The notes beneath the pieces were generated by a model, which was not told the DNA's origin, searched no databases, and was given only the letters and a program-made list of their open reading frames with translations. DNA of 64,000 bases, from positions 1-64,000 of the forward strand of contig NZ_VHIP01000016.1 of NCBI RefSeq assembly GCF_006494365.1, given 5' to 3'. Made by a program: the position numbers and the translations under genes. Positions 39,050-46,156 of this stretch are shown here, in pieces. The DNA is from Aestuariibacter sp. GS-14 (GTDB taxonomy: Bacteria; Pseudomonadota; Gammaproteobacteria; Enterobacterales; Alteromonadaceae). Numbering within the stretch: the stretch's first letter is position 1; every line of letters begins with the position of its first letter.

Positions 39050-41002
39050 ATGAATTACGCCGCTTCGAGTGAACAATGCCTGCAACGTATTTTGGCTGGA
39101 CTCGATCTTTCCTTTTTGTCACAACGAGACAAAAAGTTATTCAACGAGCGACTGGCACTCCACTTTGATGAACTATTTGCGCGCTATGTGAATGTGTATG
39201 GCCATCAATACGATTGTTATTACCATCTGGAACAGTTAGTACTCACCCTGGCAAAAGGGCTGAAGCAGCGTTCGGCCGATTTAAAGCGTCTCGACAAACA
39301 ACGAATCGATGAGCAGCAAGCCTGGTACAAAGGCGAAAATCAAATTGGTATGGCGTGCTATGTTGACTTGCTGGGACCATCCTTACGCGAGCTGGAAAAG
39401 AAGATCCCCTATTTCCAGAAACTCGGTTTAACCTACCTGCACCTGATGCCACTTTACGACGCCCCAAAGGGAGACAGCGATGGCGGCTACGCGGTGTCAG
39501 ATTATCGCAAGGTGAATCCTGTTCTGGGTGACATGAAGGATCTTGAATCGTTATCCAAAGCATTACGGGAAGCGGGTATTAATCTGGTACTGGATTTTGT
39601 ATTCAACCATACGTCAGATGAACACCGCTGGGCAGAAGCTGCACTGGCGGGTGATAAAACGTATCAGGATTATTACTACTTATTTGACGACCGCACTGTG
39701 CCGGATCAGTACGAACAGACGTTGCGCGAGATCTTCCCTCAGGTGCGCCGCGGCAGTTTTACGTGGAACGACACCATGCAAAAATGGGTGTGGACTACGT
39801 TTAACAGCTTCCAGTGGGACTTAAATTATTCGAACCCGGCTGTGTTTAATGCCATTACCGACGAAATGCTGTTTTTAGCCAACATTGGCAGTGCCGCGTT
39901 ACGTTTGGATGCGCTGGCTTTTATATGGAAAGAAATGGGCACCAACTGTGAGAATCAGCAAAATGCTCATACGCTCATTCAGGCATTCAACTGCTGTTTG
40001 CAAATCGCCGCTCCTGCGGTTGTATTTAAGTCTGAAGCGATTGTTCACCCGGATGAAGTGGTGAAGTACGTTCACAAAAATGAATGTCAGTTATCGTACA
40101 ACCCGTTGTTAATGGCACTCATCTGGAACTCACTGGCAACCCGCAAAACCCGTTTGCTTACTGCGTCGATGCAAAAAAGCTTCAGCATTCCGCAAGACTG
40201 TACCTGGGTTAACTATGTGCGCTGCCACGACGACATTGGCTGGACCTTTGACGATGCCATTGCGCACCAATTAGGCATCAATCCTTATGATCACCGCTTT
40301 TTCCTGAACCAGTTTTTTACCGGGCGGTTTAACGGCTCATATGCTAACGGCGTGCCCTTCGCTGAAAACCCGTCTAACGGTGATTGTCGGGTTTGTGGTT
40401 CACTTGCCTCGCTTTGCGGTTTGGAAGGCGCACTGACGAACAACGATGAAGACGCTATTAATACCGCTATCCAACGCATTATGCTGGTACATGGCGTAAT
40501 CATGAGTATTGGTGGTATTCCTCTGCTCTATTCAGGTGATGAATTGGGCCTGTTAAATGACTATCACTATCGCCAGGACCCAGCCAAGGCTCATGATGAC
40601 CGCTGGGTGCATCGCATAGCAGTCACACCAGACGATTTAGACGGTGTTGATGCGCCCATCGCGGCACAAGACAGTATGCAGCGCAGAGTGCAGAAACGCA
40701 TCTTTGCAGGTTTACAGCAACTCATCCAATTGCGCAAGCAGTTGCCCGTGTTAGGTGCTGCGCCTACGCGCATTTTGCAAACGGATAACCAGCATTGTTT
40801 TGCCTTCTGTCGTGAAGCAGATAATGGCGACAAACTGTTGGTACTGTGTAACTTCAGTGAACACGCTCAATCAGTCAACGCCAGTGTGCTTAGCGTGTTC
40901 AATGGCGAACACACCAAAGACCTGCTATCAGCACAACAGTTTACCAGCGAGTTGCCCATTGTGCTGGCCCCTTACCAACAGCGTTGGTTAGCAACCAAGT
41001 AA
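39050..41002 (+). CDS. Amylosucrase (GH13)
   Basis: This 650-residue enzyme uses sucrose to build alpha-1,4-glucan and release fructose. It closely follows the Neisseria polysaccharea amylosucrase pattern as I know it: His187 in DFVFNHTS, Arg226 in TLREIFP, nucleophile Asp287 (RLDALAFIW), acid/base Glu329 (FKSEAIVHPD) and Asp394 (RCHDDIGWTF). The EIFPQVRRGSFTW and WTTFNSFQWDLNYSNP segments are also present. A sucrose hydrolase is an alternative. Start ATG 39050 has GGAG 6 bases upstream. It is divergent from a fructokinase and transporter pair. Confidence 0.92.
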   Translation: MNYAASSEQCLQRILAGLDLSFLSQRDKKLFNERLALHFDELFARYVNVYGHQYDCYYHLEQLVLTLAKGLKQRSADLKRLDKQRIDEQQAWYKGENQIGMACYVDLLGPSLRELEKKIPYFQKLGLTYLHLMPLYDAPKGDSDGGYAVSDYRKVNPVLGDMKDLESLSKALREAGINLVLDFVFNHTSDEHRWAEAALAGDKTYQDYYYLFDDRTVPDQYEQTLREIFPQVRRGSFTWNDTMQKWVWTTFNSFQWDLNYSNPAVFNAITDEMLFLANIGSAALRLDALAFIWKEMGTNCENQQNAHTLIQAFNCCLQIAAPAVVFKSEAIVHPDEVVKYVHKNECQLSYNPLLMALIWNSLATRKTRLLTASMQKSFSIPQDCTWVNYVRCHDDIGWTFDDAIAHQLGINPYDHRFFLNQFFTGRFNGSYANGVPFAENPSNGDCRVCGSLASLCGLEGALTNNDEDAINTAIQRIMLVHGVIMSIGGIPLLYSGDELGLLNDYHYRQDPAKAHDDRWVHRIAVTPDDLDGVDAPIAAQDSMQRRVQKRIFAGLQQLIQLRKQLPVLGAAPTRILQTDNQHCFAFCREADNGDKLLVLCNFSEHAQSVNASVLSVFNGEHTKDLLSAQQFTSELPIVLAPYQQRWLATK

Positions 41003-41026
41003 CTACTGCACGCTCGGTTAACACCG

Positions 41027-41064
41027 CGCTAGGTGGATTGCATTTCAAATGCAATCCCCTAGCG
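41027..41064 (+). terminator. Amylosucrase terminator
   Basis: CGCTAGG and CCTAGCG bracket a longer stem (GGATTGCATTT/AAATGCAATCC) with a very short loop, 24 bases after the stop codon. A T-containing tract (TTTGCTCATTT) follows, so it fits a terminator with a moderate U-tract. Confidence 0.65.
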
Positions 41065-41181
41065 TTTGCTCATTTGTGCTTCCCTCGTAAAATTTGTCTG
41101 ACAAATAACCAATATTCCCTCGCTTTTTTCAGCGACTGCTATACTAATACCAATTCACATAGAAGTGTGCTCACTCAGCAG

Positions 41182-41270
41182 CACTGGCAGACTTTTTAGC
41201 TAGGCTTGGTTGCACAGGTTTGGTGGTTCCAAATCAAGCAAGCGTAACAACGCTAAAAAGTCTGCCAGTG
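41182..41270. repeat. Internal 19-bp inverted repeat of the MITE-like element
   Basis: CACTGGCAGACTTTTTAGC at 41182-41200 pairs with its exact reverse complement at 41252-41270, forming a long hairpin with a 51-base loop. Confidence 0.85.
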
Positions 41271-41289
41271 TTGCCCAAAGGGAGTGGCC

Positions 41290-41370
41290 AAAACGACTTA
41301 TATCTGTGTTGCGCCCTCTGGACATAGAGTGACTATGCCTCAGAGTGCGCGTCGTGATCTAAGTCGTTTT
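41290..41370. repeat. Internal 11-bp inverted repeat with nested stems
   Basis: AAAACGACTTA (41290-41300) and TAAGTCGTTTT (41360-41370) pair perfectly. Between them, GCGC-C-CTCTG pairs with CAGAG-T-GCGC, and CATAG pairs with CTATG around a 5-base loop. Together these form one long imperfect hairpin. Confidence 0.8.
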
Positions 41371-41604
41371 GACTCACTCTGAGAGGGCAAACTTCTATGT
41401 GAATTGGTATTAACAGAAAAACCGGTTGGAGTTAATAATTTTCAGCACGGTGAGAGATACGCGTAAGTCGGTTCACTTACTTTATGGGGAGCTGTGCCTG
41501 CATGGAATATCCCCAGGCATCATTAACAGCAGATCAGCGCAGTTGTAAACCAGGTGGGCTGTACAAGGATTTTATCTGCTGAGGCAAAGAAAGGAATAGA
41601 GCAC

Positions 41605-41799
41605 ATGGGAATTTATAGTAATACATTACTGGAGTTCAGGTGTCCCTTATGTGGTCACGTCAACGCCATTTCACTCGACACAGTAAAAGATATGTACAAG
41701 GAACAACGGGAGCCCTGCCAGCAGTGTCATCAGATGCTGGAAATTATTCCCGCCAATGGCGTTAACGACCAAATTAATCTGATTGTGTCGGAAGCCTGA
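41605..41799 (+). CDS. Small zinc-ribbon protein
   Basis: This 64-residue protein has two Cys pairs, CPLC near residue 14 and CQQC near 38, spaced as in a rubredoxin-like zinc ribbon. The C-terminal part (LEIIPANGVNDQINLIVSE) looks like a short beta extension. ATG 41605 has AAGGA 9 bases upstream, while a frame open from 41554 is not supported. A hairpin terminator follows directly. Function unknown; a nucleic acid or protein adaptor role would be a guess. Confidence 0.75.
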   Translation: MGIYSNTLLEFRCPLCGHVNAISLDTVKDMYKEQREPCQQCHQMLEIIPANGVNDQINLIVSEA

Positions 41800-41813
41800 T
41801 TTTTTAAATCTTA

Positions 41814-41855
41814 AAAAACGAAAGGCCAGCATCAATGCTGGCCTTCGTTATTTAT
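41814..41855. terminator. Bidirectional terminator between the zinc-ribbon gene and folE
   Basis: AAGGCCAGCAT and ATGCTGGCCTT form an 11-bp stem flanked by A-rich sequence on the left and T-rich sequence on the right. It lies between the stops of the convergent zinc-ribbon gene and folE and can serve both. Confidence 0.8.
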
Positions 41856-41870
41856 TCAATTTATTGCCTG

Positions 41871-42554
41871 TTAAGAAAAAAACTCTCTTCTTAATTCGGC
41901 ATCAGCAAGGAACTTTCCGCCCAGCGCCGATGTTTTGGTATACGACAAGCTGTCTCTTATGCCCCGAGCCTTCACGCAGTAGTGCGTAGCATTTATCGAC
42001 ACAGCCACATCGTCGGTGCCAGTTAAGGTTTGCAATGCTACCAATACCTGTTGGGTAAGACGTTCCTGTACCTGCGGGCGCTGCGCAAAGAAGCCAACAA
42101 GGCGATTGATTTTTGACAAGCCAATAACAGTATTTTTTGGAATATAAGCAACAGATGCAGTGCCATCAATTGTCACAAAATGATGTTCGCAGGTGCTGGT
42201 AAGACTAATACCTGATACCTGAACCGGCTGACCCAACTGCATTTTGTTTTCGATCTGTGTGATTTTGGGAAACTTGCGGTAATCCAATCCCGAAAAAATT
42301 TCATCGACATACATTTTTGCAATACGCAAAGGCGTATCTGCCAAACTGTCGTCAGACAAGTCCAACCCCAGGGTTTGCATAATATCCCGCATCGCACCTT
42401 CAATGCGCTGTCTTTTGGCTTCGTCGCTCAACCCTGTTTCAACCATTGGAGTCTCAAGCCCTTTGGCAACCAATGCCTCATGGACCATCAATGCCTCTTT
42501 AGACATTCCCAGCTTCACAGCGTCGCGTACAATTACCGCTTCTTTTGCTAACAT
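41871..42554 (-). CDS. folE: GTP cyclohydrolase I
   Basis: This 227-residue enzyme converts GTP to dihydroneopterin triphosphate, the first step to folate and pterins. The zinc ligands correspond to Cys122 and His125 in TSTCEHHF and Cys193 in HYCVKARG, which is the FolE type I (zinc-dependent) pattern. [20 protein letters not shown] is the conserved core. The N-terminus is uncertain: ATG 42554 is used, but ATG 42506 ([16 protein letters not shown]) aligns better with E. coli. It is divergent from folM. Confidence 0.93.
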   Translation of the reverse strand: MLAKEAVIVRDAVKLGMSKEALMVHEALVAKGLETPMVETGLSDEAKRQRIEGAMRDIMQTLGLDLSDDSLADTPLRIAKMYVDEIFSGLDYRKFPKITQIENKMQLGQPVQVSGISLTSTCEHHFVTIDGTASVAYIPKNTVIGLSKINRLVGFFAQRPQVQERLTQQVLVALQTLTGTDDVAVSINATHYCVKARGIRDSLSYTKTSALGGKFLADAELRREFFS

Positions 42555-42697
42555 TCACCCATTCCGTAATGACGACTTACACACCTTATACGACTCGGAC
42601 CGCTAATCGGGATTACAATGACTGAAAAAAATGTCATTAAAACGATCTGCAAACACGGTAAAGTCGTATTCAGTACCAAAAATAATCGGAGGTATTT

Positions 42698-43405
42698 TTG
42701 TCTTTACCTATTCTTATTACCGGAGGCAGTCAGCGCCTTGGCCTTGCCATTGCGCAGGATTTACTCTCCAGGGACCAACCGGTGATCATTACCTACCGTC
42801 GGCATAAGCCTGCCGTAGACCAGCTAAAGCAAGCTGGTGCAACCGTGTTGGAGGCGGATTTTAGCACTCAGGCAGGCATTTCGCGAGCAATTGACGAAAT
42901 AAAACGCATTTGTACCGGCTTGAGAGGCATAATTCACAATGCATCTGACTGGGCACCTGAATCACCCGAGCACGACTCAGGAGAGCTAATGCACGACATG
43001 ATGATGGTTCACACCAGTGCACCCTATCAGCTGAATTTGGCGTTACACCACCTGCTGACACAACACAGCGGGCTCACCGACATTATTCACATGACCGATT
43101 ATGTGCAGGAAACGGGTAGTCAGAATCACATTGCTTATGCTGCGAGCAAAGCGGCGCTACACAACCTAACGCTTTCGTTTGCCCGCGTATTTGCGCCACG
43201 TGTGAAAGTAAACAGTATTGCGCCATCACTACTGATGTTTAACGACAATGACAGTGATGCCTATCGGGCTGAAGCCCTCACCAAGAATTTGCTCGGCTCA
43301 GTACCCGGCGCGCAGGAAGCAGTTAAAGCGGTGAATTATCTGCTGGATTCTGAATTTGTTACCGGACAAACCCTGCATTTAAACGGCGGGCGAAACCTGA
43401 AATAA
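42698..43405 (+). CDS. folM: Dihydromonapterin reductase (SDR), TTG start
   Basis: This 235-residue short-chain dehydrogenase reduces dihydromonapterin (and dihydrofolate) using NADPH in the FolM family. The nucleotide loop TGGSQRLGLAI differs from the usual TGxxxGxG as in other FolM proteins. The active-site segment is YAASKAALHN, and TLHLNGGRNLK closes the domain. The start is TTG 42698, supported by a GGAGG site 5 bases upstream; no better ATG lies nearby. It is divergent from folE, which fits tetrahydromonapterin synthesis. Confidence 0.88.
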   Translation: MSLPILITGGSQRLGLAIAQDLLSRDQPVIITYRRHKPAVDQLKQAGATVLEADFSTQAGISRAIDEIKRICTGLRGIIHNASDWAPESPEHDSGELMHDMMMVHTSAPYQLNLALHHLLTQHSGLTDIIHMTDYVQETGSQNHIAYAASKAALHNLTLSFARVFAPRVKVNSIAPSLLMFNDNDSDAYRAEALTKNLLGSVPGAQEAVKAVNYLLDSEFVTGQTLHLNGGRNLK

Positions 43406-43462
43406 CTGGTCGCGACTCCGAGACTGGGTATAATCGGCGAGTGTAATTTATTTAATTCAGGA

Positions 43463-44518
43463 ATGACTGTGACTAACACGTTAATACCCGAATGGCAGGC
43501 AACCGAGGCGGTGATCCTCGCCTGGCCGAACGACGGTACCGACTGGGCGCCGTGGATCAACGAAGTGCGGGACACCTATTTATCCGTTATCCGCACCGTG
43601 AATGCGAATCAGGCTGGTATTGTTTTATTGTGCCGCGAACAGGATATGCCCGATATTGAAGCCAGATTGCCCGCCGATGCCAAGGTGCTGCTGGTTGCAG
43701 CCCAATACGATGATACCTGGGCCAGAGACTTTGCATTTTTAACCTGTGGGCCTCTGGACGCTCCGTTTCCGGTTGAATTTACCTTTAACGGTTGGGGTAA
43801 CAAGTTTGACGCCAGTCAGGATAATAAGCTTAACCAGACTTATCTCGCGCCCTTGTGCCAGCAACCGTTGCGTTCAAGCCAGGTAGTAGCAGAAGGCGGC
43901 GCACTGGAAATTGATGCTACAGGTCATTTGCTGTCTACCGCTTCATGCATGTATAACCCTGAACGCAATGGCAACATGTCGCTGGAGGAATATCAGACGG
44001 CATTTTCTGATATGCTCGGTTACAGTGAATTTACTGTGCTGGAGCACGGTCATCTCGAGGGCGACGACACAGACGGTCATATTGATACACTGGTCAGATT
44101 CACACCTGAAGGCAATCTGGTGATCCAGGCAGCCCAAAACCGCCCTGAAGACAGCCACTATGACGGTCTTCAGGCATTGGTACAGGAATGTCTGGCCAAA
44201 CTGCCCGGCAGAGAGCAGTTTTTACTTCCGCTGCCTGCCATTTATAGTGCCGAGGGAGACCGGCTGCCGGCATCGTATGCCAACTACCTGATTTGCAATC
44301 GCGCAGTGTTGTTACCTGTGTATCAGCAGCCCGAAGACGCAGACGCCATTGCTGTGCTGCAACGCGCGTTCCCGCATCACAACATTGTGCCGGTTAACTG
44401 TGCTTCGCTGGTACAACAATACGGCAGCTTGCATTGCATCACCATGCAAGTCCCCTGCAACACATTCAAACCTGAAGTCGTTAAACAACTGAATAAAGGA
44501 GTGACGCGATATGTCTAA
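43463..44518 (+). CDS. aguA: Agmatine deiminase
   Basis: This 351-residue enzyme converts agmatine to N-carbamoylputrescine. The catalytic Cys is Cys325 in SLHCITMQVPC. The earlier active-site residues are visible in WARDFAFL and GHLEGDDTDGHIDTLVRF. The frame starts ATG 43463 or GTG 43469; AGGA fits the GTG better, so the start is open by two codons. It overlaps aguB by 8 bases, a clear two-gene polyamine operon. Confidence 0.93.
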   Translation: MTVTNTLIPEWQATEAVILAWPNDGTDWAPWINEVRDTYLSVIRTVNANQAGIVLLCREQDMPDIEARLPADAKVLLVAAQYDDTWARDFAFLTCGPLDAPFPVEFTFNGWGNKFDASQDNKLNQTYLAPLCQQPLRSSQVVAEGGALEIDATGHLLSTASCMYNPERNGNMSLEEYQTAFSDMLGYSEFTVLEHGHLEGDDTDGHIDTLVRFTPEGNLVIQAAQNRPEDSHYDGLQALVQECLAKLPGREQFLLPLPAIYSAEGDRLPASYANYLICNRAVLLPVYQQPEDADAIAVLQRAFPHHNIVPVNCASLVQQYGSLHCITMQVPCNTFKPEVVKQLNKGVTRYV

Positions 44519-45404
44519 GCGCACCTTAAAAGTGGGTCTGGTTCAACAATCCGTTGCCGACAACAACAAAGCCACCAACTGGAATAAGAGCGCTGAGCAA
44601 ATCGCCAAACTGGCAGCCCAGGGTGCAGAATGTATTTTGCTGCAGGAACTCCATAGCACCCTGTACTTTTGTCAGGAAGAAGACACCAACGCCTTTGATT
44701 TGGCGGAGCCCATTCCAGGCCCGGCAACGGCGTTTTTTGGCGAACTGGCTGAAAAACACAACATAGTGCTGGTAACCTCGCTGTTCGAAAAGCGTGGCTC
44801 AGGTTTGTACCACAATACCGCTGTAGTATTTGATCGCAGTAAAGAGATTGCCGGAAAATACCGTAAAATGCACATTCCGGACGATCCGGGTTTTTACGAG
44901 AAGTTTTACTTCACCCCCGGAGACATCGGTTTTGAACCGATTCAAACCAGCGTAGGTAAACTGGGTGTACTGGTGTGCTGGGATCAATGGTACCCGGAAG
45001 CCGCTCGACTAATGGCAATGAGAGGCGCGGATTTATTGTTTTACCCCACCGCCATTGGCTGGGATATGACCGACACCGATGACGAGCGAGCGCGTCAACA
45101 CGGGGCCTGGCACACTATTCAGCGCGCGCACGCGGTAGCCAACTCGGTACCCGTGATTGTTGCCAACCGCGCCGGGTTTGAAGCCTCTCCCGTTAAAGGC
45201 GATCCGGGTATTAAATTCTGGGGCCAGAGCTTTATTGCAGGCCCACAGGGCGAATTGCTGGCTCAGGCAGGCGTTGATGAAGAAACTATCCTGTTGGTAG
45301 ATTTGGATATGTCACGCACTGAGCAAGTAAAACGTATTTGGCCTTATTTCCGCGACCGTCGTATCGATGCTTACGAAGACCTCACCAAACGCTGGCGCGA
45401 TTAA
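44511..45404 (+). CDS. aguB: N-carbamoylputrescine amidase
   Basis: This 297-residue nitrilase-family enzyme hydrolyses N-carbamoylputrescine to putrescine, CO2 and ammonia. The catalytic triad is Glu46 (LLQELHST), Lys119 (YRKMHIPDD) and Cys156 (LVCWDQWYPEAAR). The length is typical of AguB (about 290-300). Its start overlaps the end of aguA, so translation is coupled. Together they form the agmatine-to-putrescine route. Confidence 0.94.
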   Translation: MSKRTLKVGLVQQSVADNNKATNWNKSAEQIAKLAAQGAECILLQELHSTLYFCQEEDTNAFDLAEPIPGPATAFFGELAEKHNIVLVTSLFEKRGSGLYHNTAVVFDRSKEIAGKYRKMHIPDDPGFYEKFYFTPGDIGFEPIQTSVGKLGVLVCWDQWYPEAARLMAMRGADLLFYPTAIGWDMTDTDDERARQHGAWHTIQRAHAVANSVPVIVANRAGFEASPVKGDPGIKFWGQSFIAGPQGELLAQAGVDEETILLVDLDMSRTEQVKRIWPYFRDRRIDAYEDLTKRWRD

Positions 45405-45427
45405 TTACTATCTGGCTGACCAGCTGC

Positions 45428-46156
45428 TCAACTGCCTGACGGCAACGGGTAAACTCTGCCACGATACAGCATCCAACACTGGCGTTCCTTAACGGGCGCC
45501 AGTGACAACATCGCCGGATCCTGAACAGACAATCCACCGGTAAACTGCCCCAAAGCAGGCATCACTAACAGGGATGGGGTAGCAACCAGGCACTTACCTC
45601 TGACGACGCCTTTTCCCATAGCCAGTTGCCCTTTGGGATGAAAATGCCCCACTATCTGGTATTGCGTTGTCAGTGTTGCGTCCGGTTCGTGACAACCGAT
45701 AATCTGATGGCCAGCAATGGCCACTTGCCAGTGCTCAACCACGTTACCAGCAACACTGGCGGGAATATCCGGATCGTGATTACCCACAACCCACACCCAT
45801 TGAGATACGCGTTTTGTGAGTGCCAGTAAGGCTTCGCTGTCCTGACAAGTAATGCGGGAAAATGCGCCACGATCGTGAAAACTATCACCAAGGCACACTA
45901 CCGAAGCCGGCTGATAACGGTCGATTAAAGCGGATAATGCAGTGATTGTGGCCCGGGAATCGTATCGGGGAACAGGCGAGGCATACTGACTTAAATAGCT
46001 GCCTTTCTCGAAATGTAAATCAGCCACCAGCAAGGTGTCGTTAGCCGGACAATACAGTGCGCCTTTGCCATCCAGAATCCATACGGTGCCTGCAAAACGA
46101 AATAGACCTGCGTATCTTAGCCTGACCAGCTCGGCCAGTGAATCCGGGTTAATCAA
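45428..46156 (-). CDS. pdeM: Ligase-associated metallophosphoesterase PdeM
   Basis: This 242-residue calcineurin-like phosphoesterase has the motifs LHFEKGSYL, GDSFHDRGA and GNHDP, which provide two-metal ligands. It overlaps the following Lhr-type helicase gene by 4 bases (the stop of the helicase lies at 46153). Orthologues sit next to Lhr helicase, exonuclease and ATP-dependent ligase genes in many bacteria as a DNA repair set. The reaction has not been derived here; nuclease activity is expected from family work. Confidence 0.88.
   Translation of the reverse strand: MINPDSLAELVRLRYAGLFRFAGTVWILDGKGALYCPANDTLLVADLHFEKGSYLSQYASPVPRYDSRATITALSALIDRYQPASVVCLGDSFHDRGAFSRITCQDSEALLALTKRVSQWVWVVGNHDPDIPASVAGNVVEHWQVAIAGHQIIGCHEPDATLTTQYQIVGHFHPKGQLAMGKGVVRGKCLVATPSLLVMPALGQFTGGLSVQDPAMLSLAPVKERQCWMLYRGRVYPLPSGS

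Larger units (their letters stand above)
41145..41412. mobile_element. MITE-like element with perfect 22-bp inverted ends
   Basis: This is a 268-base non-coding element between amylosucrase and a small zinc-ribbon gene. The left end (41145-41166, TAATACCAATTCACATAG...) and right end (41391-41412) are perfect inverted repeats of 22 bases. Inside are two further hairpins: arms at 41182-41200 and 41252-41270 (19 bp), and arms at 41290-41300 and 41360-41370 (11 bp) with nested smaller stems. It has no open frame, so it would need a transposase from elsewhere. It could also act as a transcribed structured RNA. Target-site duplication is not clear. Confidence 0.7.
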
